Assembly (NCBI RefSeq): GCF_001995095.2
Contig: NZ_MTSD02000001.1
Location: forward strand, 744,001-808,000
Origin: Oceanospirillum linum
GTDB lineage: Bacteria > Pseudomonadota > Gammaproteobacteria > Pseudomonadales > Halomonadaceae
Length of the DNA stretch: 64,000 nt
Reading direction: 5' to 3'
Positions 8,127-16,390 of the stretch are shown piece by piece (the first letter of the stretch is position 1; each line of letters opens with the position of its first letter). A model generated the notes under the pieces. It was not told the DNA's origin. It worked only from the letters and a program-made list of their open reading frames with translations, and did not search any database. The position numbers were made by a program, and so were the translations under genes.

Positions 8127-9176
8127 ATGTCTTATATTGAAATTGATGATCGAAAAATAGGTCAAGGCTATCAGCCCTATATTCTGGCAGAGTTATCTGC
8201 TAACCATAATGGTGTTCTACAAAAAGCTCTAGATACGATTACACAAGCTAAAAATTGTGGTGCTGATGCAATTAAACTTCAAACCTATTCAGCAGATACC
8301 ATGACCATAGATTGTGACTCAGAAGAATTTATGATTAAAGGCGGTTTATGGGGTGGTTGTAAGTTATATGACTTATATAAATGGGCACAAACACCTTTTG
8401 AGTGGCACAAGGCAATGTTTGACCATGCACGTAATATAGGTATTACCTGCTTTTCAACACCTTTTGACGAAACAGCGGTTGATTTACTGGAAGATATGAA
8501 TGTACCTGCATACAAAGTTGCATCCTTTGAAGCAACAGATTTACCACTCATTCGCTATATAGCTTCGACAAAAAAGCCCATGATTATGTCAACGGGTATG
8601 GCTAATTTTGAAGAAATATCTGAAATGGTAGCCACTGCAAAAGAGGCAGGATGCCAAGATTTAATTGTATTGCACTGTTTAAGCAGTTATCCAGCACCGG
8701 TAGAGCAGTCAAACTTATTAACCATTCCAGACTTACGTAAAAAGCTTAATGTTCAAATAGGTTTGTCAGATCACACCATTACAAACACAGCATCAATTGC
8801 GGCTACTGCCTTGGGTGCTACGCTGATTGAAAAACACTTTATTCTTGATAGAAATGATAAGGGACCAGATTCTGAGTTTTCAATAGAACCTGCTGAGTTA
8901 ACATCATTAGTTGAACAAACCAAAGATGCTTGGCTATCGCTTGGAGAAGCTGGCTACGAAAGAAAGCCAGCAGAAGAAGCGAATGTTAAATTCAGGCGAT
9001 CAGTATATTTTGTTAAAGATATGCAAGCTGGTGAACCTATTACCCCCGATTCAATTCGCCGTATTCGTCCTGGCTTTGGCTTAGCCCCTAAGTATGAGCA
9101 GGATATTATTGGTAAGCACTTAAAAATAGCCGTTACCCGTGGCACCCCCACCAGTTGGGATTTATTTGATGAGTAA
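8127..9176 (+). CDS. pseI: Pseudaminic acid synthase
   Basis: NeuB-family synthase that condenses the free 6-deoxy-altrose sugar with phosphoenolpyruvate to give the nine-carbon acid. The protein has 349 aa with an N-terminal TIM barrel (ELSANHNG, KLQTYSADT, STPFDETAVDLLED, GLSDHT) and a C-terminal SAF/antifreeze-like domain from about residue 290 (GEPITPDSIRRIRPG). The KLQTYSADTMTID stretch favours PseI over NeuB or LegI. It belongs to the AT-rich part of the island. Its stop overlaps the start of the following deacetylase by several bases. Confidence 0.93.
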   Translation: MSYIEIDDRKIGQGYQPYILAELSANHNGVLQKALDTITQAKNCGADAIKLQTYSADTMTIDCDSEEFMIKGGLWGGCKLYDLYKWAQTPFEWHKAMFDHARNIGITCFSTPFDETAVDLLEDMNVPAYKVASFEATDLPLIRYIASTKKPMIMSTGMANFEEISEMVATAKEAGCQDLIVLHCLSSYPAPVEQSNLLTIPDLRKKLNVQIGLSDHTITNTASIAATALGATLIEKHFILDRNDKGPDSEFSIEPAELTSLVEQTKDAWLSLGEAGYERKPAEEANVKFRRSVYFVKDMQAGEPITPDSIRRIRPGFGLAPKYEQDIIGKHLKIAVTRGTPTSWDLFDE

Positions 9177-9840
9177 AACAGTGTTAGTAGTCGCCGCCCA
9201 CACTGACGATGAAGCTCTTGGCTGTGGTGGAGCAATTGCTAGGCATGTTGCAGAAGGCGAGCAAGTACACCTACTATTTATGACCGATGGCGTAGGCTCA
9301 CGTGAGGTTATAGCAGCAGAAGCAACGGAAAGATTAACAGCAGCACAACAAGCTGCCAAAGTTTTAGGTGTTAGCTCTTTTACTAACCTAAACTTTCCAG
9401 ATAATCGAATGGACTCAGTGTCACTTCTTGATATCGTGCAAAAACTAGAAGCTGTAATCAATGAAGTTCAGCCTGAGGTTATCTATACCCACCATAATGG
9501 CGACCTGAATATTGATCACAGAATAACACATCAAGCCGTTATGACAGCCTGCCGTCCTGTTCCAGGCAGTCCAATTAAAGAAATCTATGCCTTTGAAGTG
9601 TTGTCTGCGACTGAATGGAATACTCCGGGCTTTGCTCCATTCATTCCAAATGTCTTTATTGATATATCAGGTTATATTGATATAAAAATGCAGTCTATTG
9701 AGGCATATTCTCTTGAGATGCGACCCGCTCCACACTCTCGTTCGATAGAAAATGTCAAAAGGTTAGCAGAGTTCCGTGGTAGCTCAGTCGGAATTGAAGC
9801 CGCTGAGGCGATGATGGCAGTTAGGCTAGTTGTTGGCTGA
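9169..9840 (+). CDS. PIG-L/LmbE-family N-deacetylase of the pse island
   Basis: Zinc-dependent de-N-acetylase of 223 aa when started at MSKTVLVVAAH (ATG 9169), which overlaps the pseI stop and matches the family N-terminus. The metal site is visible as AHTDDE (residues 10-15, family AHPDDE) and HHNGDLNIDH (108-117). PIG-L proteins remove acetyl from N-acetyl amino sugars. Its position at the end of the operon suggests it acts on a pseudaminic acid precursor or on the CMP-linked or attached sugar, freeing an amine that a formyltransferase could modify. That role is inference; the fold and metal site are clear. Confidence 0.85.
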   Translation: MSKTVLVVAAHTDDEALGCGGAIARHVAEGEQVHLLFMTDGVGSREVIAAEATERLTAAQQAAKVLGVSSFTNLNFPDNRMDSVSLLDIVQKLEAVINEVQPEVIYTHHNGDLNIDHRITHQAVMTACRPVPGSPIKEIYAFEVLSATEWNTPGFAPFIPNVFIDISGYIDIKMQSIEAYSLEMRPAPHSRSIENVKRLAEFRGSSVGIEAAEAMMAVRLVVG

Positions 9841-9898
9841 TATTATGTGGCGCCACATGCCTTGTACAGGTTTGACTAATCTAGGGCTAGCAGCCAAT

Positions 9899-10956
9899 TC
9901 TGAGTGCAACACCTAATCCAATATCGGATAAGGTGTTGTTATGACTTACAAAGAACTCAACATAGAGGAGCGCGCCACTCTTCAAGTTGGCTTGCTCAAT
10001 AATCTCAGCCTGCGGCGTATTGCTCGTCTCATGGGTCGAAGTCCGTCTACTATCAGTCGAGAGATTCGTCGGAATCAGCTCCCTGATGGACGATATGAAG
10101 CACCAAAAGCTCAGGTTAACCGCTTGGCTCGAAGAGCTGCTTGCTGCCCGAGTAAAAAGCTTATTCAGGGTGAGGGGCTGTTTGAACTGGTCATTTTAAT
10201 GCTGCGCAAGAAGTTCTCTCCACAGCAGATTGCGGGTAACCTTAGACACATGAAACTACCCGGATATGAAGACAGCTACGTCTGTCGAGAGACGATTTAC
10301 AACCCAATTTATGCATTGCCTGTTGGTGAGCTGCGCAAAGAGCTGATTCATTGTTTACGGCAAGGAAAAACGACACGGAGGCGTTGATCGCAGAGGTCAG
10401 ATTCCTGAAGTGGTCAGTATTCACTAGACCGCCAGAAATTGAAGATCGCCTGATGCCAGGTCATTGGGAGCGCGATCTCATCAAAGGTAAAAACAACGCT
10501 TCTGCTGTCGGAACACTGGTTGAACGCACCAGCGGTTATCTCATATTGGTCAAAATGAACGATGCAACAGCCACATCAGCTGTTAAGGGCTTCAGTGCCG
10601 CCTTAAATGGTATGCCTCTGAAACTCCGTAAAAGTATGACCTATGACCAAGGTAAAGAAATGGCCAAGCATGCGGAAATCACGCAACGTACGGGTGTGGC
10701 GATCTATTTTTGTGATCCACACAGTCCATGGCAACGGGGTAGCAATGAGAATATCAATGGCCTGATCCGCCAATATTTACCGAAAGGAACAGATCTGACA
10801 GTGCATAGCCAGGAGCAATTGGATGCGATTGCTTATGAGTTGAACATTAGGCCTCGGCAGCGTTTTGAATACCGTTGCCCAATTGAAGTGATAAGTGATG
10901 TGATGGCTCAGGAATATAATGACACCACATCAGTGCAATAGCGTGTTGCACTCAGA
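9899..10956 (+). mobile_element. IS30-family insertion sequence, decayed
   Basis: About 1.06 kb bounded by perfect 14-bp terminal inverted repeats: TCTGAGTGCAACAC at 9899-9912 and its reverse complement at 10943-10956, with further partial match outward. Inside is an IS30-type transposase broken by two frameshifts. I could not define a target-site duplication. It sits directly after the pse island on the side facing the flagellar genes and may mark the event that brought the AT-rich segment. Confidence 0.82.
9941..10941 (+). pseudogene. IS30-type transposase with two frameshifts
   Basis: The N-terminal part (from 9941) has the IS30 helix-turn-helix, with SLRRIARLMGRSPSTISREI. It is open only to 10387. 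A short stretch in the next frame (about 10375-10425) encodes GVDRRGQIPEVVSIH, and a third frame carries the DDE integrase domain with RPPEIEDRLMPGHWERDLI and SPWQRGSNENINGLIRQYLP, ending at 10941. Reconstructing the family sequence needs two shifts, each moving the frame by +1. Programmed shifting is unlikely because two shifts are needed and a stop follows the middle part. Not expected to transpose alone. Confidence 0.85.
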
Positions 10957-11149
10957 GTCTGCAACTGCCCATTTAAAATACTTATCAGCTATTGTAAATG
11001 GCCAAGCGGCGGGAGAAGCTGGGCCTCTTTCTTATTTTCTCCCGTTTTCAAATCGAAGGATACCCCAGATATAAGTAACTTCTGCGCTACTTTCAGTGGC
11101 AGTATTAAATATACACCCCGGGAGCCATCCTCCGTATATAGACATTACG
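10957..11149. other. Intergenic region between IS30 remnant and fliT, with a hairpin
   Basis: No gene is visible in this stretch. A hairpin with arms CGGGAGAA (11010-11017) and TTCTCCCG (11037-11044), followed by TTTT on the plus strand, could end transcription coming from the pse island before it enters the convergent flagellar genes. The loop is long (19 bases), so this is a weak terminator candidate. Confidence 0.35.
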
Positions 11150-11461
11150 TCAAACTTTCTTATAGGCCGAAATACCCCGATTTCCCCTGGCAAGTTTGCC
11201 AGTCTCATCGGCTAAAGCACTCCGCTTCTTTTTGGCCATTTTAAGGATATCCATGATATCAGAAACCAGGTGATCACCTTCTTCTTTTACCAAGGCCTTA
11301 TCAACATCACTCATCTGCGTAAGTGTCTCAGAAAAAAAGACCTGTAAGTCTCTTTCAAGTTTATCACCACTTGTGGAGACAGCATCCCAATCATCCTTTT
11401 CAGCGAGAGCATGAATTTCCTGTGCAGCATCTCTTAGCTGCCGCCAGTCATCTAACCCCAT
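11150..11461 (-). CDS. fliT: FliT-like flagellar export chaperone
   Basis: Small, charged, mostly helical protein of 103 aa with no signal peptide or membrane segment. It closes the fliD-fliS-maf transcription unit, where FliT is normally found. FliT proteins chaperone the filament cap FliD and can act on flagellar regulators. FliT sequences are poorly conserved, so the call rests on size, helical character (for example WRQLRDAAQEIHALAEKDDW near the N-terminus) and position, not on a catalytic motif. It lies 13 bp after the maf stop. Confidence 0.6.
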   Translation of the reverse strand: MGLDDWRQLRDAAQEIHALAEKDDWDAVSTSGDKLERDLQVFFSETLTQMSDVDKALVKEEGDHLVSDIMDILKMAKKKRSALADETGKLARGNRGISAYKKV

Positions 11462-11474
11462 AGCTTAGCTCCTC

Positions 11475-13649
11475 CTAGTCGAACATGTCATACCGGGATT
11501 CTTGATCCCAGTCCAAACAATGATCCCTGAAGTCAACTTTAACATCCTCAAAAAATAACTTGAGTTGCTCAAACTGGCCATTTAATGACTCCAGAACAGC
11601 GTCTTTAGGCCCGGGAAGCATAGCCGTTGACGTAATCAGGCTTAACATGTAGAGCAGAGAACCATCAAATAATGAGTATAGCCATGCATGTTGATCATCC
11701 AACACTTGATCACTATGAAACTCTTGTATAAAACGATCTGTTAACACAAAAGCCTGTGGTATCTCCGTGACAGGCGATATCATATTAATAGCATAGTCAC
11801 AGGCCTGATCTACCCGATCCTTAACCAACTCCAGATTTTCTAACAAATGATCTGTATGTGACTCAGGACTAAAGCTGAAAAAAGCAGCAAAAACATCATC
11901 CATAAGCTTCTGCTTTTCAGAAGGAACGCTCAGAGAATCAAGCTCAATATCCTCACTACGAAGAGGCGTAGTACCTTCAATCAGGGCACCATCACTACAG
12001 TTATGAAAGTTCAGGGTACCTTGCATAGTGTAGTTCCAGCCTGAAAGAACAGCTTCCAACTCCCTCTTAAACATCGGGTAAAAGCCAGAAGAATAAACTT
12101 CTTTATCATCAAAGTTTGACTCATACACTTCCGAGTTTTTCTTAAACTTAAAGTTCTCAGCTACATCTTTCTTAAGATATTGATAGCTACTATCTTTAGA
12201 GTGGTGTTTCGTTATATCAACCGACCCCATATCTGTGCCAAAGAAATAAAAATCTTTGAACCCCATAACAACCAGAGAGGTCACCGCAGAGTGGACACAA
12301 CTCGGTGCCAGTCGAGGAAGAATAGCAAGACCTTTATTGGGCAAGGCGTAATTAAGGAATGAAGAACCTGTTTCAATGTCCTTTAAGACCATCCCTTTTT
12401 TCTTAAATAATTCAGCAACACCCGGGTGAACCTGAGATACTTGAATGAGGGTAATGTCCTTCAGCGCATCAGAGAAATTTTCAATGCCATCAGAAGATTT
12501 TTTGATCCAGCATGTAACACTAGCTGTACGTTCTAACTCTACATGAAAATCAGGCTTTACTTTATTTTTAAGCAGTGTTCTTAGAGAAGAACCACAACTA
12601 ACGACAACAAACCTATCTTGATGACTCCTAATAAACTCAAGATCCAGATCCAAGGAGGGGCCATTGCCTATGATCATAACGGGCAAATCACTCTGATCTA
12701 GAGTTTTCTTCAACTCTCTATTAGAAGCCAGAATAGGTATATTCGCTTTGAAGTTACCAATAGTATGCGCCAAGCTGTAACGCGAGTCGTCGTAAAAGCC
12801 AAAGCCTGACAGATAACTATAGCTGATAGCCTCTTTTAGGTTTTTAAAAAGATCTTTATAAGCATCTTTATAAAAAGCCGAGTATAAGTATGCACCGGCT
12901 ACATTGTGGCGACCACTAGCTGAAACCAAAGAAGACACTTCATTAAGAAGTAATTTATGGTCTTTTTCGACAATGACATGCAACCGGAAATCATTATCTA
13001 CTGCTTTTTCTAATATCGACTTCCAGTCCAGAAGTTGCAATGAAGCATAAAAAACATCAGGATCAGGCTCAATAACATAGAAATGCTTAATATCATGACT
13101 GGCATACAGCTTTTCAATATCAAAGCCCATACCAACAGAAAAGCAAAACATAGCATTCACAAAACCAGGCAACTGGTGATCAATATTAACTTCTGATTCA
13201 GCTAATTCTTTGTTATCTTTTGACTGTGAACTTATCAGATTAAGTAACTTTTCACCAATAGTACTTAATGCTGAGAATTGAAATTTAGCCAGTTTCTTAA
13301 GATGAGAAGAATGAATATAGTTAACCTTATCACCAACAGCCTTCTTTTCATCTCCAGGCAAAATAAAGAAAGGCCGCTGAACAGGAGCCTTAACATACCC
13401 ACTAAGATTTTCTAAGCATTGTTGAACAGGGTTCTGCCCATATAACAGAATTTCAGATGGTCGGTCAAAAAGATTAATATTTCCATCAGCATCATAAATC
13501 AGGAATATATTTTCTTCTTTGTAGTCAGAGAATTTGGTGTAAATACTCGGAAGATATTGCTTAAACGCCTCCAGATTATCGGTAAGCCGCTTTTCAATAA
13601 AAGCGGCTACTAACTCCTGATCTGAAAACGAGTTAGTTTTATCCTGCAT
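11475..13649 (-). CDS. maf: Maf-type motility-associated flagellin glycosyltransferase (DUF115)
   Basis: A 724-aa protein of the motility accessory factor family, which transfers CMP-activated nonulosonic acids such as pseudaminic acid to Ser/Thr of flagellins in the cytoplasm before export. The central MAF_flag10/DUF115 domain is recognisable by MIIGNGPSLDLDLEFI and later VMGFKDFYFFGTDMG with HHS. An N-terminal region has FCFSVGMGFDIE and FYVIEPDPDVFYASL. The start was set at ATG 13649 (MQDKTNSF) since the codon before it is TTG; it overlaps the end of fliS by 11 bases. Its closeness to the pse island supports pseudaminic-type sugar as substrate. Confidence 0.87.
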   Translation of the reverse strand: MQDKTNSFSDQELVAAFIEKRLTDNLEAFKQYLPSIYTKFSDYKEENIFLIYDADGNINLFDRPSEILLYGQNPVQQCLENLSGYVKAPVQRPFFILPGDEKKAVGDKVNYIHSSHLKKLAKFQFSALSTIGEKLLNLISSQSKDNKELAESEVNIDHQLPGFVNAMFCFSVGMGFDIEKLYASHDIKHFYVIEPDPDVFYASLQLLDWKSILEKAVDNDFRLHVIVEKDHKLLLNEVSSLVSASGRHNVAGAYLYSAFYKDAYKDLFKNLKEAISYSYLSGFGFYDDSRYSLAHTIGNFKANIPILASNRELKKTLDQSDLPVMIIGNGPSLDLDLEFIRSHQDRFVVVSCGSSLRTLLKNKVKPDFHVELERTASVTCWIKKSSDGIENFSDALKDITLIQVSQVHPGVAELFKKKGMVLKDIETGSSFLNYALPNKGLAILPRLAPSCVHSAVTSLVVMGFKDFYFFGTDMGSVDITKHHSKDSSYQYLKKDVAENFKFKKNSEVYESNFDDKEVYSSGFYPMFKRELEAVLSGWNYTMQGTLNFHNCSDGALIEGTTPLRSEDIELDSLSVPSEKQKLMDDVFAAFFSFSPESHTDHLLENLELVKDRVDQACDYAINMISPVTEIPQAFVLTDRFIQEFHSDQVLDDQHAWLYSLFDGSLLYMLSLITSTAMLPGPKDAVLESLNGQFEQLKLFFEDVKVDFRDHCLDWDQESRYDMFD

Positions 13650-14076
13650 CAATACTCACCATTGGCTCATTAGATCTCTGGTTCTCTGCTTCAATCACAG
13701 CATCCGCCGGTATTGAATCCCATCCAGCTTTAATTTCACCCATAACTTTCTCTGCAGCTTCAACTTTTTCAATACTCATCTCAGCAGATGCTGAAATAAG
13801 CTGATTCAGGCAGAAGTCATATAAAGCTAAAAGATTATCGGAAACTTCTTTATTCTTGTCCGACTGCAGGCTTGCGGCCAATGTTGTGATAATCGCCTGC
13901 GCCTTGGATATATGGAACGATTTCTTCTCATAATCTTTATTTTCAATTGCGACTTTCGCCTGCTTAAGGAAAATCATACAGCCGTCAATTAACTTCTTAG
14001 TCACTTGGTAAGGGGAAGCCCCCTCTAAACCACTTTCCACACTAACATTTTTATACTTACTGATTGCCCTGTTCAT
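13639..14076 (-). CDS. fliS: Flagellin export chaperone FliS
   Basis: Cytoplasmic chaperone that caps the C-terminal helix of flagellin and prevents premature polymerisation. The protein has 145 aa, and the FliS pattern SPYQVTKKLIDGCMIFLKQAKVAIENKDYEKKS begins near residue 21 (GASPYQV; key residues S22, P23, Y24, and L29). The conserved Tyr near the start seems replaced by the YKN in SKYKN at about residue 8. The C-terminal tail after about residue 120 is longer and acidic. It is in the operon flaG-fliD-fliS-maf-fliT and overlaps maf. One chaperone must serve eight flagellins here. Confidence 0.9.
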   Translation of the reverse strand: MNRAISKYKNVSVESGLEGASPYQVTKKLIDGCMIFLKQAKVAIENKDYEKKSFHISKAQAIITTLAASLQSDKNKEVSDNLLALYDFCLNQLISASAEMSIEKVEAAEKVMGEIKAGWDSIPADAVIEAENQRSNEPMVSIDAG

Positions 14077-14087
14077 ACAAAACTCCT

Positions 14088-15749
14088 TTAACTTGAGGAT
14101 ATACCAGATAACGCTGCTAGTTGCGGCTGAATTTGAGCCATAATAGCATTCATTTGAGCCATAGATGTATCCAGAGCTGTAAACTGTTGTTGCAGAGTCT
14201 CTCTGTAGCTTTCAATATACCGGGCATGGGCTTCGTACTGCTCTTCAAGATCATCCAGCTGTTCCTGGAAAGAGTCTTCCTGGCCTTTGATAATTCCAGT
14301 GATACCGACATAATTGTCAATCTGATCACTGATCAGATCACCAATCCCCTCACTTGAAACCGCTCCGGCACCGGCAAAAAGCTTCTGCATGCCATCAAGA
14401 TTATTCAACGCATCATCAAGTCGGTCACTGTCCGTAGCTAAGGTGCCATCAGCTTCAATCTCAAGGCCGATGGAGTAAAGAGTATCCATCCCCGGATCTG
14501 CACCATCAACCTGCTGAGTAATCAAACCGTTTAACACCGACTCAACATTACGCACAATAGGGTCATTTGAAAGCTTACCAGCGGTGTAGTTCCCATCTTC
14601 ATCCACCGTACCTTTCAGCTCATTCATTGTTTCCCGAAGCTTGTTATAAGCACTGGCGAAGGCCTGAACTTTAGATTTCACATCACCGGTATTTTCACCT
14701 ACGGTAACACCTGCAGTTTCTACATCAGTAGTCCCTGTACCAGGTGACTGCTTCAGGGCAGTAATCGTCAGTCCTGCGACAGCACTGTCAAATTCATTAC
14801 TATCATTGGTAATAGAGACACCGTCTACTTTAATCTCGGCATCCGTCGCAAGAGACGTCATGCTCATATCACCCGTAGTGGCAAGCTCTGTAATCCCAGT
14901 AACACTAAGGTCGTTACCAGTACCGGTTACTGAAGACTGATACACCAAACGGCCATCGATGATATTGGCAATAACACCAAAATTGTCATCTGCACTGTTA
15001 ACGGCTGCAACAATATCATCCAGCGTTTCATCGCCCGTCAGGGAGACATCAAACGTTTTGCCATCTGCCGCAAAAGAAAGTGTGCCACTCAGGTTGGCAT
15101 CTTTTGCACTCGCAGCTTTCTCAGACATAGAGCCTGCGGTCGTAAAACTGCTCATATCTGCATCACCACTGGTGACTGTTAGTGCCTCACCAGTACCTTC
15201 CGCATAGTACTCCAGGCGCCCATCAGTAATTCTCGCGCCAATACCAGAGAGAGCCGCAATACTATCTTTAATATCACTCAACGAATCACCGGCACCGACT
15301 GTAATATCAACCGCCGTACCACTGTCAATCTGAAAAGATAGCGTTCCGGACTTACCCAGCGCTGAAGAGGTATCCGCGAAACTGTCACTTTGGTACATAA
15401 CCGAGCGCCAGTCAGATGTTACTTTGCTTCCACTGGCCAGACTGACAACTTCAATATCATAGGATGAAGCAACAGCGTTAGTATCAGACTCTACCTTAAC
15501 AAGATCGCCGCTACTGGGCTGAGTTAAAGTAGGTGTCATTGTGGTAAACAATGATGCATCTTTAAGATCATCTGCGGCAGTTTGAAAGTCAGACATCATA
15601 CTCTTAAGAATGCCCAAACCCGATAGCGAATCTTCTGCCAGAATCTCACGTGTCCCCAGCTGCTCTACTTTGGACTGGGATGCAACATTAACCAGCCCTT
15701 CAAGCATTGTTGACAAATCAAGCCCGGAACCAATTCCTAAAAAGTTCAT
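14088..15749 (-). CDS. fliD: Flagellar filament cap protein FliD
   Basis: Hook-associated protein 2, the pentameric cap under which flagellin subunits fold at the filament tip. It has 553 aa. The conserved N-terminus NFLGIGSGLDLSTMLEGLV (residues 2-20) and the C-terminal coiled-coil region (QEDSFQEQLDDLEEQYEAHARYI, about residues 483-505, then MAQMNAIMAQIQPQL) are typical. The middle is the variable, acidic and Thr/Ser-rich surface part. An AGGAG site precedes ATG 15749. It follows flaG by 46 bp without a terminator, so both should be read from the sigma-28 promoter at 16276. Confidence 0.95.
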   Translation of the reverse strand: MNFLGIGSGLDLSTMLEGLVNVASQSKVEQLGTREILAEDSLSGLGILKSMMSDFQTAADDLKDASLFTTMTPTLTQPSSGDLVKVESDTNAVASSYDIEVVSLASGSKVTSDWRSVMYQSDSFADTSSALGKSGTLSFQIDSGTAVDITVGAGDSLSDIKDSIAALSGIGARITDGRLEYYAEGTGEALTVTSGDADMSSFTTAGSMSEKAASAKDANLSGTLSFAADGKTFDVSLTGDETLDDIVAAVNSADDNFGVIANIIDGRLVYQSSVTGTGNDLSVTGITELATTGDMSMTSLATDAEIKVDGVSITNDSNEFDSAVAGLTITALKQSPGTGTTDVETAGVTVGENTGDVKSKVQAFASAYNKLRETMNELKGTVDEDGNYTAGKLSNDPIVRNVESVLNGLITQQVDGADPGMDTLYSIGLEIEADGTLATDSDRLDDALNNLDGMQKLFAGAGAVSSEGIGDLISDQIDNYVGITGIIKGQEDSFQEQLDDLEEQYEAHARYIESYRETLQQQFTALDTSMAQMNAIMAQIQPQLAALSGISSS

Positions 15750-15795
15750 GTCGATCTCCTAATGACGCCATACGCCATTTTAATACGCCAGTGAA

Positions 15796-16230
15796 TTAAA
15801 CTTCATCCGAAAACAAGCTAAATGATTGAGCTGCTGCGCCTGATAAAAACTCTTTCATCACTTCATCAAGACGTTTAGCAATCTCTATCGTCTGCTCTGA
15901 AGGAATCTGCCGAATCACTTCGTCAGTATCCTTATCTACAACCTTAACAACAACCTGTTGTAGCTCTTTTTCCACCTGAAGACGCAGACTAACCTGCTGA
16001 ATTTCAGCATATTGATTAACCTTGTCAACAGCATCCTGAAGCTCTTTCTCCCGATCACTATTGCCACCTTGGCCCGCCATAGCAGACTTCAGGTCATCAA
16101 CAGCTGATGTTCGGGCATTATCGAGCTTAGCTCCTGCCTCTGTTGTTGCTCTACTGACATCAACACCGGCAGTTTTTTGCCGCAATTCATAGCCTTGTGC
16201 AAAGGCATCATTAGAACCATCAACTTTCAT
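15796..16230 (-). CDS. flaG: FlaG-family flagellar protein
   Basis: Small 144-aa protein of the FlaG family, found next to fliD in polar flagellates and affecting filament length. The C-terminal FlaG domain is recognisable by LRLQVEKELQQVVVKVVDKDTDEVIRQIPSEQ (about residues 81-112, with V93, D97, D99, I107, P108) and the following helix. The N-terminal part is polar and probably disordered. A strong AGGAGG site precedes ATG 16230. It is the first gene of the flaG-fliD-fliS-maf-fliT unit and has its own sigma-28 promoter. Confidence 0.88.
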   Translation of the reverse strand: MKVDGSNDAFAQGYELRQKTAGVDVSRATTEAGAKLDNARTSAVDDLKSAMAGQGGNSDREKELQDAVDKVNQYAEIQQVSLRLQVEKELQQVVVKVVDKDTDEVIRQIPSEQTIEIAKRLDEVMKEFLSGAAAQSFSLFSDEV

Positions 16231-16275
16231 GCCAATTCCTCCTAAGCCTTTCGGCTAAAAACTTCATTAATATAA

Positions 16276-16302
16276 CTATCGGCCAGCAAGGGCAAAACTT
16301 AA
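16276..16302 (-). promoter_or_regulatory. Sigma-28 (FliA) promoter of flaG
   Basis: On the minus strand: -35 TTAAGTTT, 11-base spacer, -10 GCCGATAG. The consensus is TAAAGTTT-N11-GCCGATAA, so 14 of 16 positions match. It lies 46 bp before flaG and after the flagellin terminator at 16341. Confidence 0.85.
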
Positions 16303-16340
16303 ACACCCACCCACAAACAAGAAGAATATTTACCAGGACA

Positions 16341-16364
16341 AAAAAATCCCGCCGAAGCGGGATT
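16341..16364 (-). terminator. Rho-independent terminator of flagellin 1
   Basis: Minus-strand hairpin ATCCCGC / GCGGGAT with a four-base loop followed by a U-run (A-tract 16341-16346 on the plus strand). Nearly the same hairpin follows the first seven flagellin genes. Confidence 0.9.
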
Positions 16365-16390
16365 CTTTGATCTTGCTGGCGTTATATCTA

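Larger units (their letters stand above)
5610..9840. other. AT-rich, probably horizontally replaced part of the pse island
   Basis: From within pseG to the end of the PIG-L gene the sequence is visibly more AT-rich than the rest of the window, with many AAA, TTA and GAA codons, although the last gene is less extreme. An IS30-type remnant sits just beyond the right side. I infer replacement of the distal pse genes by a homologous segment from another strain or species, with one crossover in pseG. Exact limits need a composition scan and comparison with relatives. Confidence 0.6.

Noticed and set aside
9941-10941. Programmed frameshifting in the IS30 transposase
   Set aside because: Two shifts are needed within about 50 bases, no slippery run was seen at either place, and IS30 transposases are normally one frame.
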